DNA of 23,594 nt from Albidovulum sp. (GTDB taxonomy: Bacteria > Pseudomonadota > Alphaproteobacteria > Rhodobacterales > Rhodobacteraceae). A program made the position numbers and the translations under genes. Below, in pieces: positions 7,090 to 16,187 of the stretch; within the stretch, counting starts at the first letter, position 1, and every line of letters begins with the position of its first letter. Where the stretch lies: assembly GCA_030837825.1 (NCBI GenBank), contig JAUQYB010000039.1, forward strand, positions 1-23,594, in the 5' to 3' direction. Under the pieces are notes generated by a model. The model worked only from the letters and a program-made list of their open reading frames with translations, did not search any database and was not told the origin of the DNA.

Positions 7090-8687
7090 CGGCCGCCGGC
7101 GGCGCGCCCGAAGGCCGCAGCCATCAATTCGCGCGTGTAGGCGGTCTGCGGCGCGTCGAAGATGACGTCCGCCGGCCCGGCTTCCACCACATCGCCCGCC
7201 TTCATCACGATCACCTTGTGGGCCAGCGCCCGGATCACCCGCAGGTCGTGGCTGATGAAGAGATAGGCCAGCCCGTATTTGCGCTGGAGCGCGCGCAGAA
7301 GCTCCACGATCTGCACCTGCACGGTCATGTCGAGCGCCGAGGTCGGCTCGTCCAGCACCACCACCTTCGGCCTGAGGATCATCGCCCGGGCAATCGCGAT
7401 CCGCTGCCGCTGGCCGCCCGAGAACTCGTGCGGATAGCGCTCCATCGTCGCCGGGTCGAGTCCGACCTCCTCCATGATCCCCGCCACCAGCGCGCGGGGG
7501 TCGCGGCCCTTGTCGATCCCGTGGACGGAAAGCCCCTCGGCGATGATCTGTTCGGCGGTCATTCGCGGGCTGAGGCTGCCGTAGGGATCCTGAAAGACGA
7601 TCTGCATGTCGCGGCGGAGCCGGCGCAATTCCCGCGCCGGCCAGCGCGAGATGTCCTGGCCGAGATAGAGGATCGGCCCCTCGCTCTCGATCAGCCGCAT
7701 CAGGCCGAGCGCCAGCGTGGTCTTGCCCGACCCGCTCTCGCCGACGATCCCCAGCGTCTCGCCGGCGCGCACCGAGATCGTGGCGGCGTTCACCGCCTTC
7801 ACATGGCCGATCGTGCGCCGCATCAGCCCGCGCCGGATCGGGAACCAGACGCGCAGCCCCTCGGTCCGCACGATCTCCGCCGCGCCCTCCGGCACCGGAT
7901 CGGGGCGGCCCTTCGGTTCGGCCGCCAGCAGCTTTCGCGTGTAGGGATGCTGCGGATCGGCGAAGATCGCCGCCACCGGCCCCTGTTCCACGATCTCGCC
8001 GCCCTGCATCACGCAGACCCGGTCGGCGATCCGCCGGACAATGCCGAGGTCGTGGCTGATGAAGAGAAGGCTCAGGTTCTCGCGCGCCTTCAGCCCGGCC
8101 AGAAGGTCGAGGATCTGCGCCTGGATCGTCACGTCGAGCGCGGTCGTCGGCTCGTCGGCGACCAGCAGCTCCGGCCCGTTGGCCAGCGCCATCGCGATCA
8201 TCACCCGCTGCCGCTGGCCGCCCGACAACTGGTGCGGATAGTCCGACAGCCTGCGTTCGGGGTTGTCGATGCCGACCTTCTCCAGCAACTCCACGATCCG
8301 CGCCCGCGCCGCTTCGCCCGCCAGCCCCTGGTGGAGCGCGAGGCTTTCGGCCAGTTGCTTCTCGATCGTGTGCAGGGGGTTGAGCGAGGTCATCGGCTCC
8401 TGGAAGATGAAGCTGATGTCGTTGCCGCGCACGTCGCGCAGGGTGGCCTCGTCGGCGCCGACCATCTCGCGGCCGAGATAGCGGATCGAGCCGGCGATCT
8501 CGGCGTTGCCGCCCAGAAGCGCCACGGTGGCGAGCGCCGTCACCGACTTGCCAGACCCGCTCTCGCCCACCAGCGCCACCGTCTCGCCCTTGCCCACGGC
8601 AAAGCTCACGCCCTTCACCGCATGGATGATCCGCCCGTCCTGGCGGAAGTCGACCCTGAGGTCGCGGATGTCGAGGATCGTGTTCAC
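7086..8687 (-). CDS. yejF: Oligopeptide/microcin C-type ABC transporter, fused double ATPase YejF
   Basis: This 533-residue cytoplasmic protein fuses two ABC ATPase domains, as in YejF. Domain 1 has Walker A GESGSGKS (41-48), signature LSGGQRQR (154-161) and Walker B LLVADEP. Domain 2 has Walker A GESGSGKT (316-323), signature FSGGQRQR (422-429) and Walker B VVVLDEP. Both have the switch His (FISHDL). HPYT/TAYT linkers typical of the oligopeptide family follow each domain. The start is GTG at 8687 ([14 protein letters not shown]). It overlaps the yejE stop as GTGA, and the longer upstream reading would run into the yejE coding region. It powers the YejB-YejE channel fed by YejA. Domains and catalytic residues look intact. 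Confidence 0.95.
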   Translation of the reverse strand: MNTILDIRDLRVDFRQDGRIIHAVKGVSFAVGKGETVALVGESGSGKSVTALATVALLGGNAEIAGSIRYLGREMVGADEATLRDVRGNDISFIFQEPMTSLNPLHTIEKQLAESLALHQGLAGEAARARIVELLEKVGIDNPERRLSDYPHQLSGGQRQRVMIAMALANGPELLVADEPTTALDVTIQAQILDLLAGLKARENLSLLFISHDLGIVRRIADRVCVMQGGEIVEQGPVAAIFADPQHPYTRKLLAAEPKGRPDPVPEGAAEIVRTEGLRVWFPIRRGLMRRTIGHVKAVNAATISVRAGETLGIVGESGSGKTTLALGLMRLIESEGPILYLGQDISRWPARELRRLRRDMQIVFQDPYGSLSPRMTAEQIIAEGLSVHGIDKGRDPRALVAGIMEEVGLDPATMERYPHEFSGGQRQRIAIARAMILRPKVVVLDEPTSALDMTVQVQIVELLRALQRKYGLAYLFISHDLRVIRALAHKVIVMKAGDVVEAGPADVIFDAPQTAYTRELMAAAFGRAAGGR

Positions 8688-9787
8688 CGGAAGGTCTTTC
8701 GCGGGTCGAAGGCGTCGCGCACCCCCTCGAAGATGAAAACGAGGAGCGAGAGCATGATGGCGAAGGTGAAGAAGGCCGAGAATCCCAGCCACGGCGCCTG
8801 CAGGTTCGACTTGCCCTGCAACGCCAGCTCGCCCAGCGACGGCAGGTTCGACGGCAGCCCGTAGCCGAGATAGTCGAGTGCCGCGAGCCCGCCGATCGCG
8901 CCGGTGACGATGAACGGCAGGAAGGTCAGCGTCGCCACCATCGCGTTGGGCAGGATGTGGCGGAACATGATCACCCGGTCGGAAACGCCGAGCGCGCGCG
9001 CCGCCCGGACATATTCGAAGTTGCGCGCGCGCAGGAACTCCGCCCTGACCACGCCGACGAGCGCCGGCCAGCCGAACAGGATGGTGACGAAGACGAGAAG
9101 CCAGAAGCTGCGCCCGAGGATCGCGAAGAGGATGATGATGACGTAGAGGCCGGGGGTGGAGCCCCAGATCTCCAGCATCCGCTGGAAGATCAGGTCCACC
9201 TTGCCGCCGAAATAGCCCTGCACCGCGCCCGCGGCGACGCCGACCAGGCTGGAGACCGTGGTCACGATCAGGGTGAAGACGATCGACAGGCGGAAGCCGT
9301 AGATGATCCGCGCCAGCACGTCGCGCGCGGTGTCGTCGGTGCCGAGCCAGTGGGCGCGGTCGGGCGCCGAGGGCGCGGTGCCGACGTCGTTGACGGTGTT
9401 GTAGCTGTAGGGGATCGGCGGCCAGAGCATCCAGCCGGCCGCAACCGTCTCGCCGGCGAATTCGCCGTCAGCGGCGTCCGCCGCCACCCCCTCGGGATCG
9501 TCCCAGCAGTCGAGGATGCCGCCGGTCTCGATCAGGCACTGCACCGCCGGATCGCGGTAGATCGCCTCGGTCCTGAAATCGCCGCCGAAGGCGGTCTCCG
9601 GGTAGAATTTGAACACCGGCGCATAAAGCTCGCCCCGGTAGCTGACGAGGATCGGCTTCTCGTTGGCGATCAGTTCCGCGCAGAGCGAAAGCAGGAACAG
9701 CACGAGGAAGACCCACAGCGACCAGAAGGCGCGGCGGTTGGCCTTGAAGTTGCGCCAGCGGCGCTGGTTGAGCGGCGACAGCGCCAT
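8684..9787 (-). CDS. yejE: Oligopeptide/microcin C-type ABC transporter permease YejE
   Basis: This 367-residue inner-membrane permease has an N-terminal helix (about 20-42), then a periplasmic domain (about 45-150) with EKPILVSYRGELYAPVFKFYPE, which is characteristic of YejE and absent from ordinary DppC/OppC. WLGTDDTARDVLARIIYGFR marks the start of the BPD_transp_1 domain, with about five further helices. The EAA-loop-like segment RAARALGVSDRVIMFRHILPNA contacts the ATPase. The start at 9787 overlaps the yejB stop by one base (TGATG); the stop overlaps the GTG of yejF. It is part of a five-gene minus-strand operon. Confidence 0.95.
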   Translation of the reverse strand: MALSPLNQRRWRNFKANRRAFWSLWVFLVLFLLSLCAELIANEKPILVSYRGELYAPVFKFYPETAFGGDFRTEAIYRDPAVQCLIETGGILDCWDDPEGVAADAADGEFAGETVAAGWMLWPPIPYSYNTVNDVGTAPSAPDRAHWLGTDDTARDVLARIIYGFRLSIVFTLIVTTVSSLVGVAAGAVQGYFGGKVDLIFQRMLEIWGSTPGLYVIIILFAILGRSFWLLVFVTILFGWPALVGVVRAEFLRARNFEYVRAARALGVSDRVIMFRHILPNAMVATLTFLPFIVTGAIGGLAALDYLGYGLPSNLPSLGELALQGKSNLQAPWLGFSAFFTFAIMLSLLVFIFEGVRDAFDPRKTFR

Positions 9788-10872
9788 CAGCCCGCCCGCT
9801 TCTCGAAGTCGATCCGGGGATCGACGAGCACATAGGTCAGGTCGCTGACCAGCCCGATCAGCAGCCCCATCAGCCCGAAGACGTAGAGCGTGCCGAACAC
9901 CACCGGATAGTCCCGCGCCACCGCCGCCTCGTAGCCAAGCCGGCCAAGCCCGTCGAGCGAGAAGATCGTCTCGATCAGCAGGCTGCCGCCGAAGAGAACG
10001 GCGAGGAACAGGCCCGGAAAGCCCGCGATGACGATCAGCATCGCGTTGCGGAAGACATGGCCGTAGAGCACCCGGCCCTCGGTCAGCCCCTTGGCCTTGG
10101 CGGTCAGCACATACTGCTTGTTGATCTCGTCGAGGAAGCTGTTCTTGGTCAGGAGCGTCAGCGTCGCGAAGCTCGAGATGGTGGAGGCGACGACCGGCAG
10201 CGTGATGTGCCAGAGGTAGTCGACGGCCTTGCCCCAGAGGCTCAGCTCCTCCCAGTTGTCCGACACCAGCCCCCTGAGCGGGAAGATGCGCCAGTAGCTG
10301 CCCCCGGCGAAGAGCACGATCAGCAGGACGGCGAAAAGAAAGCCGGGGATCGCATAGGCGACGATGATCGCGCCGGAGGTCCAGGTGTCGAACCGGGTCC
10401 CGTCCCTGACCGCCTTGCGGATGCCGAGCGGGATCGAGACCAGGTAGGCCAGAAGCGTCGACCACAGGCCGAGCGTGATCGAGACCGGCATCTTCTCGAT
10501 CACCAGGTCGACCACCGAGATCGAGCGGAAATAGCTCTCGCCGAAGTCGAAGCGCAGGTAGTTGCCCATCATCTCGACGAAGCGCTGCCAGGCCGGCTTG
10601 TCGAAGCCGAACTGCTTTTCAAGGCTGGCGATGAACTCCGGCGGCAGGCCGCGGGCGCCGGCATAGCGCTCGTCGCCGCCGATCTTCTGCTCCGCCCCCG
10701 CGTCGCCGCCGCCGGCGATGTTCTTGAAGACGTCGCCATCACCCTCGATCCGGGCGAGGATCTGCTCGATCGGCCCGCCGGGGACGAACTGGGTCAGCGT
10801 GAAGTTGATCAGCATGATCCCGAACAGCGTCGGAATCATCAGAAGCAACCGTCTGAGGATATAGGCGCCCAT
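9787..10872 (-). CDS. yejB: Oligopeptide/microcin C-type ABC transporter permease YejB
   Basis: This 361-residue inner-membrane permease begins [34 protein letters not shown], the standard DppB/OppB-type first helix. A periplasmic insert (about residues 40-90) contains [26 protein letters not shown], as in YejB. About five further helices follow, with the coupling segment [47 protein letters not shown] is a conserved motif near the C-terminal helix. It pairs with YejE to form the translocation pore. There is a 42-base gap to yejA upstream and a 1-base overlap with yejE downstream. Confidence 0.95.
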   Translation of the reverse strand: MGAYILRRLLLMIPTLFGIMLINFTLTQFVPGGPIEQILARIEGDGDVFKNIAGGGDAGAEQKIGGDERYAGARGLPPEFIASLEKQFGFDKPAWQRFVEMMGNYLRFDFGESYFRSISVVDLVIEKMPVSITLGLWSTLLAYLVSIPLGIRKAVRDGTRFDTWTSGAIIVAYAIPGFLFAVLLIVLFAGGSYWRIFPLRGLVSDNWEELSLWGKAVDYLWHITLPVVASTISSFATLTLLTKNSFLDEINKQYVLTAKAKGLTEGRVLYGHVFRNAMLIVIAGFPGLFLAVLFGGSLLIETIFSLDGLGRLGYEAAVARDYPVVFGTLYVFGLMGLLIGLVSDLTYVLVDPRIDFEKRAG

Positions 10873-10914
10873 CGGCCCGCTGCCCGCCCCCGCTCGTTCC
10901 GCTGCCGGCCCGGC

Positions 10915-12819
10915 TCAGTCAACCGCGCCCGCCGCCTTGAGTGCGGCGGCCTTGTCGGCGTTGTACCACCAGAAGTCCAGTTCGCCCAGCGCATAGGGCG
11001 GCAGCTCCTGCGGGTGCTCGTACATGTCGTAATAGGCGACGGTGTGCTTGTCCTTGAACCACTGCGGCACCCAGAACCGGTAGGCGCGCAACACCCGGTC
11101 GAGCGCGCGCACCGCCGTCTTCAGCTCCTCGCGCGACTTCGCCCCTTCGATGACGGGGATCAGCCGGTCGACCGCCTCGCTCTGCAACCCCATCAGGTTG
11201 AACACGTCATCGACCGATTTCGATCCGAAGGTCTGCTGCAACTCCGACCCCGGCGTCAGGCCGCCGCCGAGATGGCCGGTGACGATGTCGAAGTCATGGG
11301 CACGGGTGCGGTTGGTCATCTGCGCGTCGTCGACCCGGCTCATCACCGCGTCGACGCCCAGCGCGCGCAGGTTCTCGATATAGGGCGTGAAGACGCGGTC
11401 GAAGGTCTGGCTGTCGTTCAGCATCTCGACCTTCAGCGTCTCGCCCTTGGCATTGCGCCGCATCCCGTCATTGCCGACCGCCCAGCCCGCCTCGTCCAGA
11501 AGTGCGGCCGCCTTGCGCAGGTTCCTGCGGTCCAACTGCCGCTCGCCCGAGACCGGCGCCATCACCGGCTCCTGGTCGAGAACACCGGGCGGCAGCAGGT
11601 CCGCCATCGGCTCCAAAAGCGCAAGCTCTTCCGGCGAGGGCAGGCCGCTGGCCGCCATGTCGCTGTTTTCCCAGAAGGAATTGATCCGCGCGTAGAGCCC
11701 GTAGAAAAGCGAGGCGTTCGACCATTCGAAGTTGAACATCAGCCCAAGCGCCTCGCGCACCCGCAGGTCCTGGAACTTCTCGCGGCGCAGGTTGATGACG
11801 AAGGCCTGCCCCGAGGCGATGTCGCCGTCGTGCAGTTCCGCCTTCTTCACCCAGCCGTTCTTAAGCGCGGGGAAATCGTAGCGCGTCGCCCAGATCAGCG
11901 AGGATGCCTCGTTGCGGAAGGTGTAGGCGCCGCCCTTGAAGCCCTCGAAGGCGGCGTCGTAGTCGCCGAAATACTCGATGCGGATGCGGTCGAAATTGTG
12001 CCGCCCGCGGTTCAGCGCCAGGTCGCGGCCCCAGTAGTCTGGGTTGCGGCGGTAGATCACCCGCGCGCCCACGTCCATGCTGTCGAAGACGTAGGGCCCC
12101 GAGCCGAGGAACGGCTCCAGCGAGGTCGCCTCCAGGTCCCGCTTCTTCGCCTCGAAGTCGGCCTTGGAAAAGACCGGCAGCCCGCCGACCGACTGGATCA
12201 GGTCGCGCTTGGGGAATTCGGGCTTGAAGCTGAAGCGGATCTCCTTCGGCCCCAGCACCTCGGCCGCCTCGACCTGCTGGGCGATCACCGCGCGGAAGCT
12301 CGACAGCCCCTTGTCGCGCAGCGTCTCGTAGGAAAACAGCACGTCATCGGCCGTCACCGGGCTGCCGTCGGAAAACGCCGCCTCGGGGCGAAGGCGGAAG
12401 ATCACCCAGGACCGGTCCTCGGGGTATTCGATCGTCTCGCACAGCAGGCAATAGGCCGCGTCCACCTCGTCGGCGGTGCCCTCCATCAGGCTTTCGAGCA
12501 TGATCATCGCCAGCGCCGCCGCACGGCCCTTGACCGTGTAGGGGTTCATCGAATCGAACCCGCCCGAGGTCCATTCCGAAATCTCGCCGCCCTTGGGCGC
12601 GTCGGGGTTGACGTAGGCGAGATGGGCGAAGCCGGCGGGATATTTCAGGTCGCCGAAGGTCGAGATGCCGTGCGAGGTGATCGTGCTATCGGCCGCCCGT
12701 GCCGCCAGCGCCAGCCCGAGCCACAGGCAGACCGTCAGGCCGAAGGCGAGCGCGACCGGCCCCGCCGGGCGGAGCGCCGCCGCGCGGGCCACGGTCGGGT
12801 GCGGTCTCTGTCGTGCCAT
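10915..12819 (-). CDS. yejA: Oligopeptide/microcin C-type ABC transporter substrate-binding protein YejA
   Basis: This 634-residue periplasmic solute-binding protein (SBP_bac_5 family) has a Sec signal peptide. An Arg-rich start is followed by a hydrophobic stretch (PVALAFGLTVCLWLGLALAARA), with likely cleavage after ARA at about residue 42. HGISTFGDLKYPAGFAHLAYVNPDAPKGG is the typical YejA opening, followed by FDSMNPYTVKG and FRLRPEAAFSDGSPVTADDV, the conserved family core. In enterobacteria YejABEF imports microcin C and peptides; the natural ligand here is probably short peptides, by inference. The start at 12819 has a strong AAGGAG (minus strand, 12831-12826) six bases away. It is the first gene of the yejABEF-glycosyltransferase operon. 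A possible promoter lies 40-70 bases upstream. Confidence 0.95.
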   Translation of the reverse strand: MARQRPHPTVARAAALRPAGPVALAFGLTVCLWLGLALAARAADSTITSHGISTFGDLKYPAGFAHLAYVNPDAPKGGEISEWTSGGFDSMNPYTVKGRAAALAMIMLESLMEGTADEVDAAYCLLCETIEYPEDRSWVIFRLRPEAAFSDGSPVTADDVLFSYETLRDKGLSSFRAVIAQQVEAAEVLGPKEIRFSFKPEFPKRDLIQSVGGLPVFSKADFEAKKRDLEATSLEPFLGSGPYVFDSMDVGARVIYRRNPDYWGRDLALNRGRHNFDRIRIEYFGDYDAAFEGFKGGAYTFRNEASSLIWATRYDFPALKNGWVKKAELHDGDIASGQAFVINLRREKFQDLRVREALGLMFNFEWSNASLFYGLYARINSFWENSDMAASGLPSPEELALLEPMADLLPPGVLDQEPVMAPVSGERQLDRRNLRKAAALLDEAGWAVGNDGMRRNAKGETLKVEMLNDSQTFDRVFTPYIENLRALGVDAVMSRVDDAQMTNRTRAHDFDIVTGHLGGGLTPGSELQQTFGSKSVDDVFNLMGLQSEAVDRLIPVIEGAKSREELKTAVRALDRVLRAYRFWVPQWFKDKHTVAYYDMYEHPQELPPYALGELDFWWYNADKAAALKAAGAVD

Positions 12820-12860
12820 TGCCCTCTCCTTCGCGAGGCGCGGGGTCGCGCCCCGCCGAA

Positions 12861-12888
12861 GCTAGAACGGGCCGGGGCCGGGCTTCAA
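12861..12888 (-). promoter_or_regulatory. Possible sigma70-type promoter for the yej operon
   Basis: On the minus strand TTGAAG (12888-12883) is followed after 16 bases by TCTAGC (12866-12861). This would start transcription near 12854 and give a leader of about 35 bases containing a small GC hairpin (12840-12856). The match is only partial. Confidence 0.35.
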
Positions 12889-12972
12889 GTTGCGAATCTG
12901 TGAGAAACTGCGCGCGGGCGTGATCGCCGCGTCCCGCGGGCACCGCCCGCCCTGCGCGCCGTTCCTGTCCGC

Positions 12973-13512
12973 TCAGCCGCCCAGCGACTGGAGATAGGCG
13001 ATGACGTTGGCGCGATCCTCGACCTTCGCCAGGCCCGCGAAGGACATCTTGGTGCCCGGAACGACGCCCTTGGGGTTGGTCAGGAATGCTTCCAGCGCCT
13101 CCGGCGTCCAGTCGCCGCCATGCGCCTTCATCCCGTCGGAATAGCTGAAATCCGCAACCGAGGCGACCGGCCGGCCGACCACGCCGTTCAGGTGCGGCCC
13201 GGTGGCATTGGCGCCGTCGACCTTGTGGCAGGCCTTGCACTTGCCGAAGACCTTCTCGCCCGCCGCCGCATCGGCCGAAGCCAGAAGCGTGGCAAAGTCC
13301 GGGCCCTCCTCGGCCGCCCCGGCGCCCTCGGCGGTCGCCTCGCCGCCCGCCTCGCCGGTATCGACCGAATAGGCCTGCGCGGCCTCCTCACCGCCGTGGC
13401 CGGCCGGCGCGGTGGTGTAAAGGCCCTCTGCGGCCAGTTTGCCAAGAAGGAAGATCAGGAACGCCCCGCACAGCGCGCCGCCGGCTTTGGTTATCGTCAT
13501 CGTGTCGAACAT
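12973..13512 (-). CDS. cycY: Membrane-anchored cytochrome c (cytochrome c-y / c552 type)
   Basis: This 179-residue protein begins [26 protein letters not shown], a retained N-terminal signal-anchor nearly identical in style to cytochrome cy of Rhodobacter and c552 of Paracoccus. A flexible Ala/Glu/Gly-rich linker (about 36-72) tethers a class I cytochrome c domain. The heme site is C92-K-A-C95-H96, and the distal ligand is probably Met156 (GTKMSFAGL). It carries electrons from the bc1 complex to terminal oxidases (including cbb3) on the periplasmic side. The start at 13512 is chosen because MFDTMT is the family N terminus; an in-frame ATG seven codons upstream has no support. It is divergent from pheA. 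No FNR box is seen in its promoter region. Confidence 0.94.
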   Translation of the reverse strand: MFDTMTITKAGGALCGAFLIFLLGKLAAEGLYTTAPAGHGGEEAAQAYSVDTGEAGGEATAEGAGAAEEGPDFATLLASADAAAGEKVFGKCKACHKVDGANATGPHLNGVVGRPVASVADFSYSDGMKAHGGDWTPEALEAFLTNPKGVVPGTKMSFAGLAKVEDRANVIAYLQSLGG

Positions 13513-13545
13513 GTCGCGCCTCTGTCCTGGCAAACCTCGGGGCCG

Positions 13546-13575
13546 TATCTACCCGCTTCCCCCGCCCGGTTTCAA
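13546..13575 (-). promoter_or_regulatory. Candidate cycY promoter
   Basis: On the minus strand TTGAAA (13575-13570) and TAGATA (13551-13546) are 18 bases apart. This predicts a start about 27 bases before the cycY ATG. The -35 is good and the -10 weak. Its -35 lies only two bases from the -10 proposed for the divergent pheA. Confidence 0.45.
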
Positions 13576-13577
13576 GG

Positions 13578-13583
13578 TATAGT
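13578..13583 (+). promoter_or_regulatory. Candidate -10 element for pheA
   Basis: TATAGT matches five of six bases of the sigma70 -10 and stands out in this GC-rich context. The -35 region at the right distance (13555-13560) is poor. The predicted transcript would start near 13590, about 43 bases before the pheA ATG. Confidence 0.4.
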
Positions 13584-13632
13584 TAGCGCGACGCAACGCC
13601 CCTCCCGCGGGCTGTCGTCGAGGAGCCACCCC

Positions 13633-14466
13633 ATGCCAGGACGCATCGCCTTCCAAGGAGAGCGCGGCGCCTATTCGCACCAGGCCTGCCTCGATGCCCG
13701 CCCCGGCATGGACCCGCTGCCCTGCCGCACCTTCGAGGATGTGATCGCGGCGGTGAGGACCGGCACGGCCGACCTCGCCATGCTGCCGGTGGAGAACACC
13801 ACCTACGGCCGGGTGGCCGACATCCACCGGCTGCTGCCGGAATCCGGCCTCTACATCGTCGACGAGGCCTTCGTGCGCGTCCACATCAGCCTGATGGCGC
13901 TGCCCGGCGTCCAGATCGAGGAGATCGAGACGGTGCGCGCGCACCTGGTGCTGATCCCGCAATGCGCGGGCTTCCTCGCCCGCTACGGCATCCGGGGCGA
14001 GGCCGCCGCCGACAGCGCCGGCGCGGCGGCCGACCTCGCCGCGAGCGGCGAGCGCAAGGTGGGGGTCCTCGCCTCCGACCTCGCCGCCGAAATCCACGGG
14101 CTCCACATCCTCGCCCGCCACACCGAGGATCACGCCCACAACACCACGCGCTTCCTGATCATGGCGCGCGAGCCCGACTATTCCCGCCGCGGCACGTCGG
14201 GGATGATGACGACCTTCGTCTTCCAGGTCCGCAACATCCCGGCCGCGCTCTACAAGGCGATGGGCGGCTTCGCCACCAACGGCGTCAACATGACCAAGCT
14301 CGAGAGCTACATGGTCGACGGCTCTTTCTCGGCGACCCAGTTCTACGCCGACATCGAGGGCCATCCCGACGATGCCAATGTCCGCCTCGCGCTGGAGGAG
14401 CTGGACTATTTCACCTCTTCCATGTCGGTCCTCGGCGTCTACCCGGCCGACCCGTCGCGGCGCTGA
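13633..14466 (+). CDS. pheA: Prephenate dehydratase
   Basis: This 277-residue cytoplasmic enzyme converts prephenate to phenylpyruvate, in phenylalanine synthesis. The catalytic domain runs from IAFQGERGAYSHQA through LPVENTTYGRV to the TRF motif (Thr172-Arg173-Phe174, in HNTTRFLIMA). The Thr of this motif is essential in the family. A C-terminal ACT domain (about 193-270) contains the regulatory region IPAALYKAMGGFATNGVNMTKLESYMVDG. It is monofunctional, with no chorismate mutase domain. The start at 13633 is set by GAGGAG/AGGAG (13621-13625) seven bases upstream; the open frame further upstream is antisense to cycY. The GALV and ESRP phenylalanine-binding motifs of E. coli-type PDT appear here as AALY and ESYM. 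Confidence 0.96.
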   Translation: MPGRIAFQGERGAYSHQACLDARPGMDPLPCRTFEDVIAAVRTGTADLAMLPVENTTYGRVADIHRLLPESGLYIVDEAFVRVHISLMALPGVQIEEIETVRAHLVLIPQCAGFLARYGIRGEAAADSAGAAADLAASGERKVGVLASDLAAEIHGLHILARHTEDHAHNTTRFLIMAREPDYSRRGTSGMMTTFVFQVRNIPAALYKAMGGFATNGVNMTKLESYMVDGSFSATQFYADIEGHPDDANVRLALEELDYFTSSMSVLGVYPADPSRR

Positions 14467-14504
14467 CCCGCGCCGGCCGACCCCCGGGCCCCCGTCCCCG
14501 CGCC

Positions 14505-14978
14505 TCAGCCGCCCCGCCGCTGCGCCTCGCCGAGCTCGACCTGCGCCGCGAAGCGCTGCACCCGCTCCTCGAAGCGGCGGACATGGGCGCCGCGGTTGAG
14601 CCGCGCCGCCTGTACCATGAGCCGCGCCGCGATCGTCAGCGGCCTGATCTCGAGCTGCACCGCCAGCCGGGTTCGTCCGCGCGACAGCGCCACGAGGTTC
14701 AGCGTCATCAGCCCGCCGAAGCCGCTGCCGTCGATCCGGCAGGCAAGCGCGTTCGGCGGATCGAAGTGATCGAGCGTGCAGACCAGCCGCCGCATCCGCC
14801 CGCGGACCGGAAAGCGGACGCTCCAGGCCATGCCGGGTCCGGGCAGCGCCGAAAGGTCGGTGCGCGCGACCTCGGCGCCGCGCCTCAGCGCCGCGCGTTC
14901 GAAGGCCGCGAAATCCGACGCGGCGGCAAAGACCGTGCCGGCCGGTGCCTCGATGTCCTCGCGCGTGGAAAACTTCAC
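14505..14978 (-). CDS. SRPBCC-like protein of unknown function
   Basis: This 157-residue protein has the pattern of a START/Bet v1-like helix-grip fold. It opens with MKFSTREDIEAPAGTVFAAASDFAAFERAALRRG (first beta-strand, then helices around VFAAASDFAAFE). Alternating strands follow (MAWSVRFPVRGRMRRLVCTLDHFDPP, ALACRIDGSGFGGLMTLNLVAL, TRLAVQLEIRP) and it ends in a long Arg-rich C-terminal helix (about 120-150). Such proteins bind hydrophobic ligands, but no ligand can be named. There is no signal peptide. It follows nudC by 35 bases on the same strand, so the two may be cotranscribed; it converges on pheA with 38 bases between stops. Confidence 0.8.
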   Translation of the reverse strand: MKFSTREDIEAPAGTVFAAASDFAAFERAALRRGAEVARTDLSALPGPGMAWSVRFPVRGRMRRLVCTLDHFDPPNALACRIDGSGFGGLMTLNLVALSRGRTRLAVQLEIRPLTIAARLMVQAARLNRGAHVRRFEERVQRFAAQVELGEAQRRGG

Positions 14979-15013
14979 GCCATGTCCCCGTCCGGTCCCG
15001 GCGGAATCCTATC

Positions 15014-15985
15014 TCAATCCAGCCGGTCCGCAACCCAGTTGGTCAGCAGGAAGCCGGCGATCGCGCCGTTCCGGGGCCGCCGGATCCGCGGATGCGTCCC
15101 GGCAAGCGCGGCGGCCATCTCGGCCTTCGTGACCCAGAGCGCATCCTCCAGCTCGACCGGATCGAGGGTGATCGCCTCGCCCAACGCCTCGGCATGGCAG
15201 CCGATCATCAGCGACGACGGATAGGGCCAGGGCTGGCTCGCCAGGTAGCGCACCGGCCCGACCTCGATGCCGGTCTCCTCGGCCACCTCGCGGCGCACCG
15301 CGGTCTCCGGCGTCTCGCCCGGTTCCATGAACCCGGCAAGGCAGGAATACATCCCCTCGGGCCAGCCGGGCGAGCGGCCGAGAAGCGTGCGCTCGCCGCG
15401 CGTGACGACCATGATCACCACCGGATCGGTGCGGGGGAAATGGCTCGCGCCGCAATCCGGGCAGCGGCGCTGCCAGCCGGCCTCCGCCACTGCGGAGGGG
15501 GCGCCGCAGGCCGAACAGAACCGGTGGCTGCGGTGCCAGCCGAGCAGCGCCTTGGCGGTCGCCGCCAGTTCGGCGTCGCGCCGGCCGAGCATGGCCATGA
15601 CTCCGCGAAGTTCGGCAAAGCGGTGGTCGCCGGGCAGCGCCGGATGATGCTGTTCGCTCGGGTCGAAGAAGACCCCCGCCTCCGGCAGGGTTCCGGGCGC
15701 CGGCTCCCAGGCCGAGATGTCGGCCGCGAACCGCGCCACGCCGTCGTCGAGCCCGAGAAAGACCGGCGCGTCCCCGGCCGCGGCCAGCACCGGGTGGCCG
15801 GAGGCGACCCAGCCCGCCGCGAGCCACCCTGCCGTCTCGCCCGCCAGCAGCGGCTTGCCGCGCCAGACGGGCAGCACCCGGCCGCCGTCCTCCAGAAGCC
15901 GCGCCAGGTCCTCCGGCCGCCGCCTGAGCCCCGCCGCCCGGTCCAGCCCCGAGCCCCCGAACGTCACCGTTTCCGCGATCCGCAT
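15014..15985 (-). CDS. nudC: NADH pyrophosphatase / NAD-capped RNA decapping Nudix hydrolase
   Basis: This 323-residue Nudix enzyme hydrolyses NADH to NMNH and AMP and, as known for NudC, can remove NAD caps from RNA. An N-terminal NUDIX-like domain (about 1-150) is followed by a zinc ribbon with Cys157, Cys160, Cys175 and Cys178. Then comes the Nudix box GFMEPGETPETAVRREVAEE (218-237, matching G-x5-E-x7-REUxEE). SQPWPYPSS (250-258) is the NudC-specific signature after the box. The start at 15985 (MRIAETVTF) has GGAGG just upstream on the minus strand; a longer upstream in-frame reading lacks a ribosome site. All catalytic features look intact. The downstream neighbour on the same strand is the SRPBCC gene. 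Confidence 0.96.
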   Translation of the reverse strand: MRIAETVTFGGSGLDRAAGLRRRPEDLARLLEDGGRVLPVWRGKPLLAGETAGWLAAGWVASGHPVLAAAGDAPVFLGLDDGVARFAADISAWEPAPGTLPEAGVFFDPSEQHHPALPGDHRFAELRGVMAMLGRRDAELAATAKALLGWHRSHRFCSACGAPSAVAEAGWQRRCPDCGASHFPRTDPVVIMVVTRGERTLLGRSPGWPEGMYSCLAGFMEPGETPETAVRREVAEETGIEVGPVRYLASQPWPYPSSLMIGCHAEALGEAITLDPVELEDALWVTKAEMAAALAGTHPRIRRPRNGAIAGFLLTNWVADRLD

Positions 15986-16187
15986 GGCATCCTCCGTCGG
16001 CAGAGATGTGGCACGGGGCGCCTCCGGTTGCAAACCGGTGGACAACACGGCCGATCCGTGTCGATTGCACAACTCTAAGGCGACCAAAGCGATGGAAACT
16101 CACCGTTTACTGGAATTGCCCCGACTCCGCCGTTACCGTCGCGGCGATGTCATGCTACCCTCCCGACAGTCGCTCAGGACTCGACCG

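Noticed and set aside
10057..12903. Long plus-strand open frame of about 950 codons
   Set aside because: Entirely antisense to yejB and yejA, which have unmistakable family sequences and signal or membrane segments; the antisense product resembles nothing.
13120..13632. N-terminal extension of pheA
   Set aside because: The frame stays open only because it runs antisense to cycY; the ATG at 13633 has AGGAG and the normal family N terminus.
16130..16187. Pho box upstream of cpdB
   Set aside because: I looked for CTGTCAT-type repeats because the enzyme releases phosphate. Only a loose GATGTCAT and GACAGT occur, without correct spacing.
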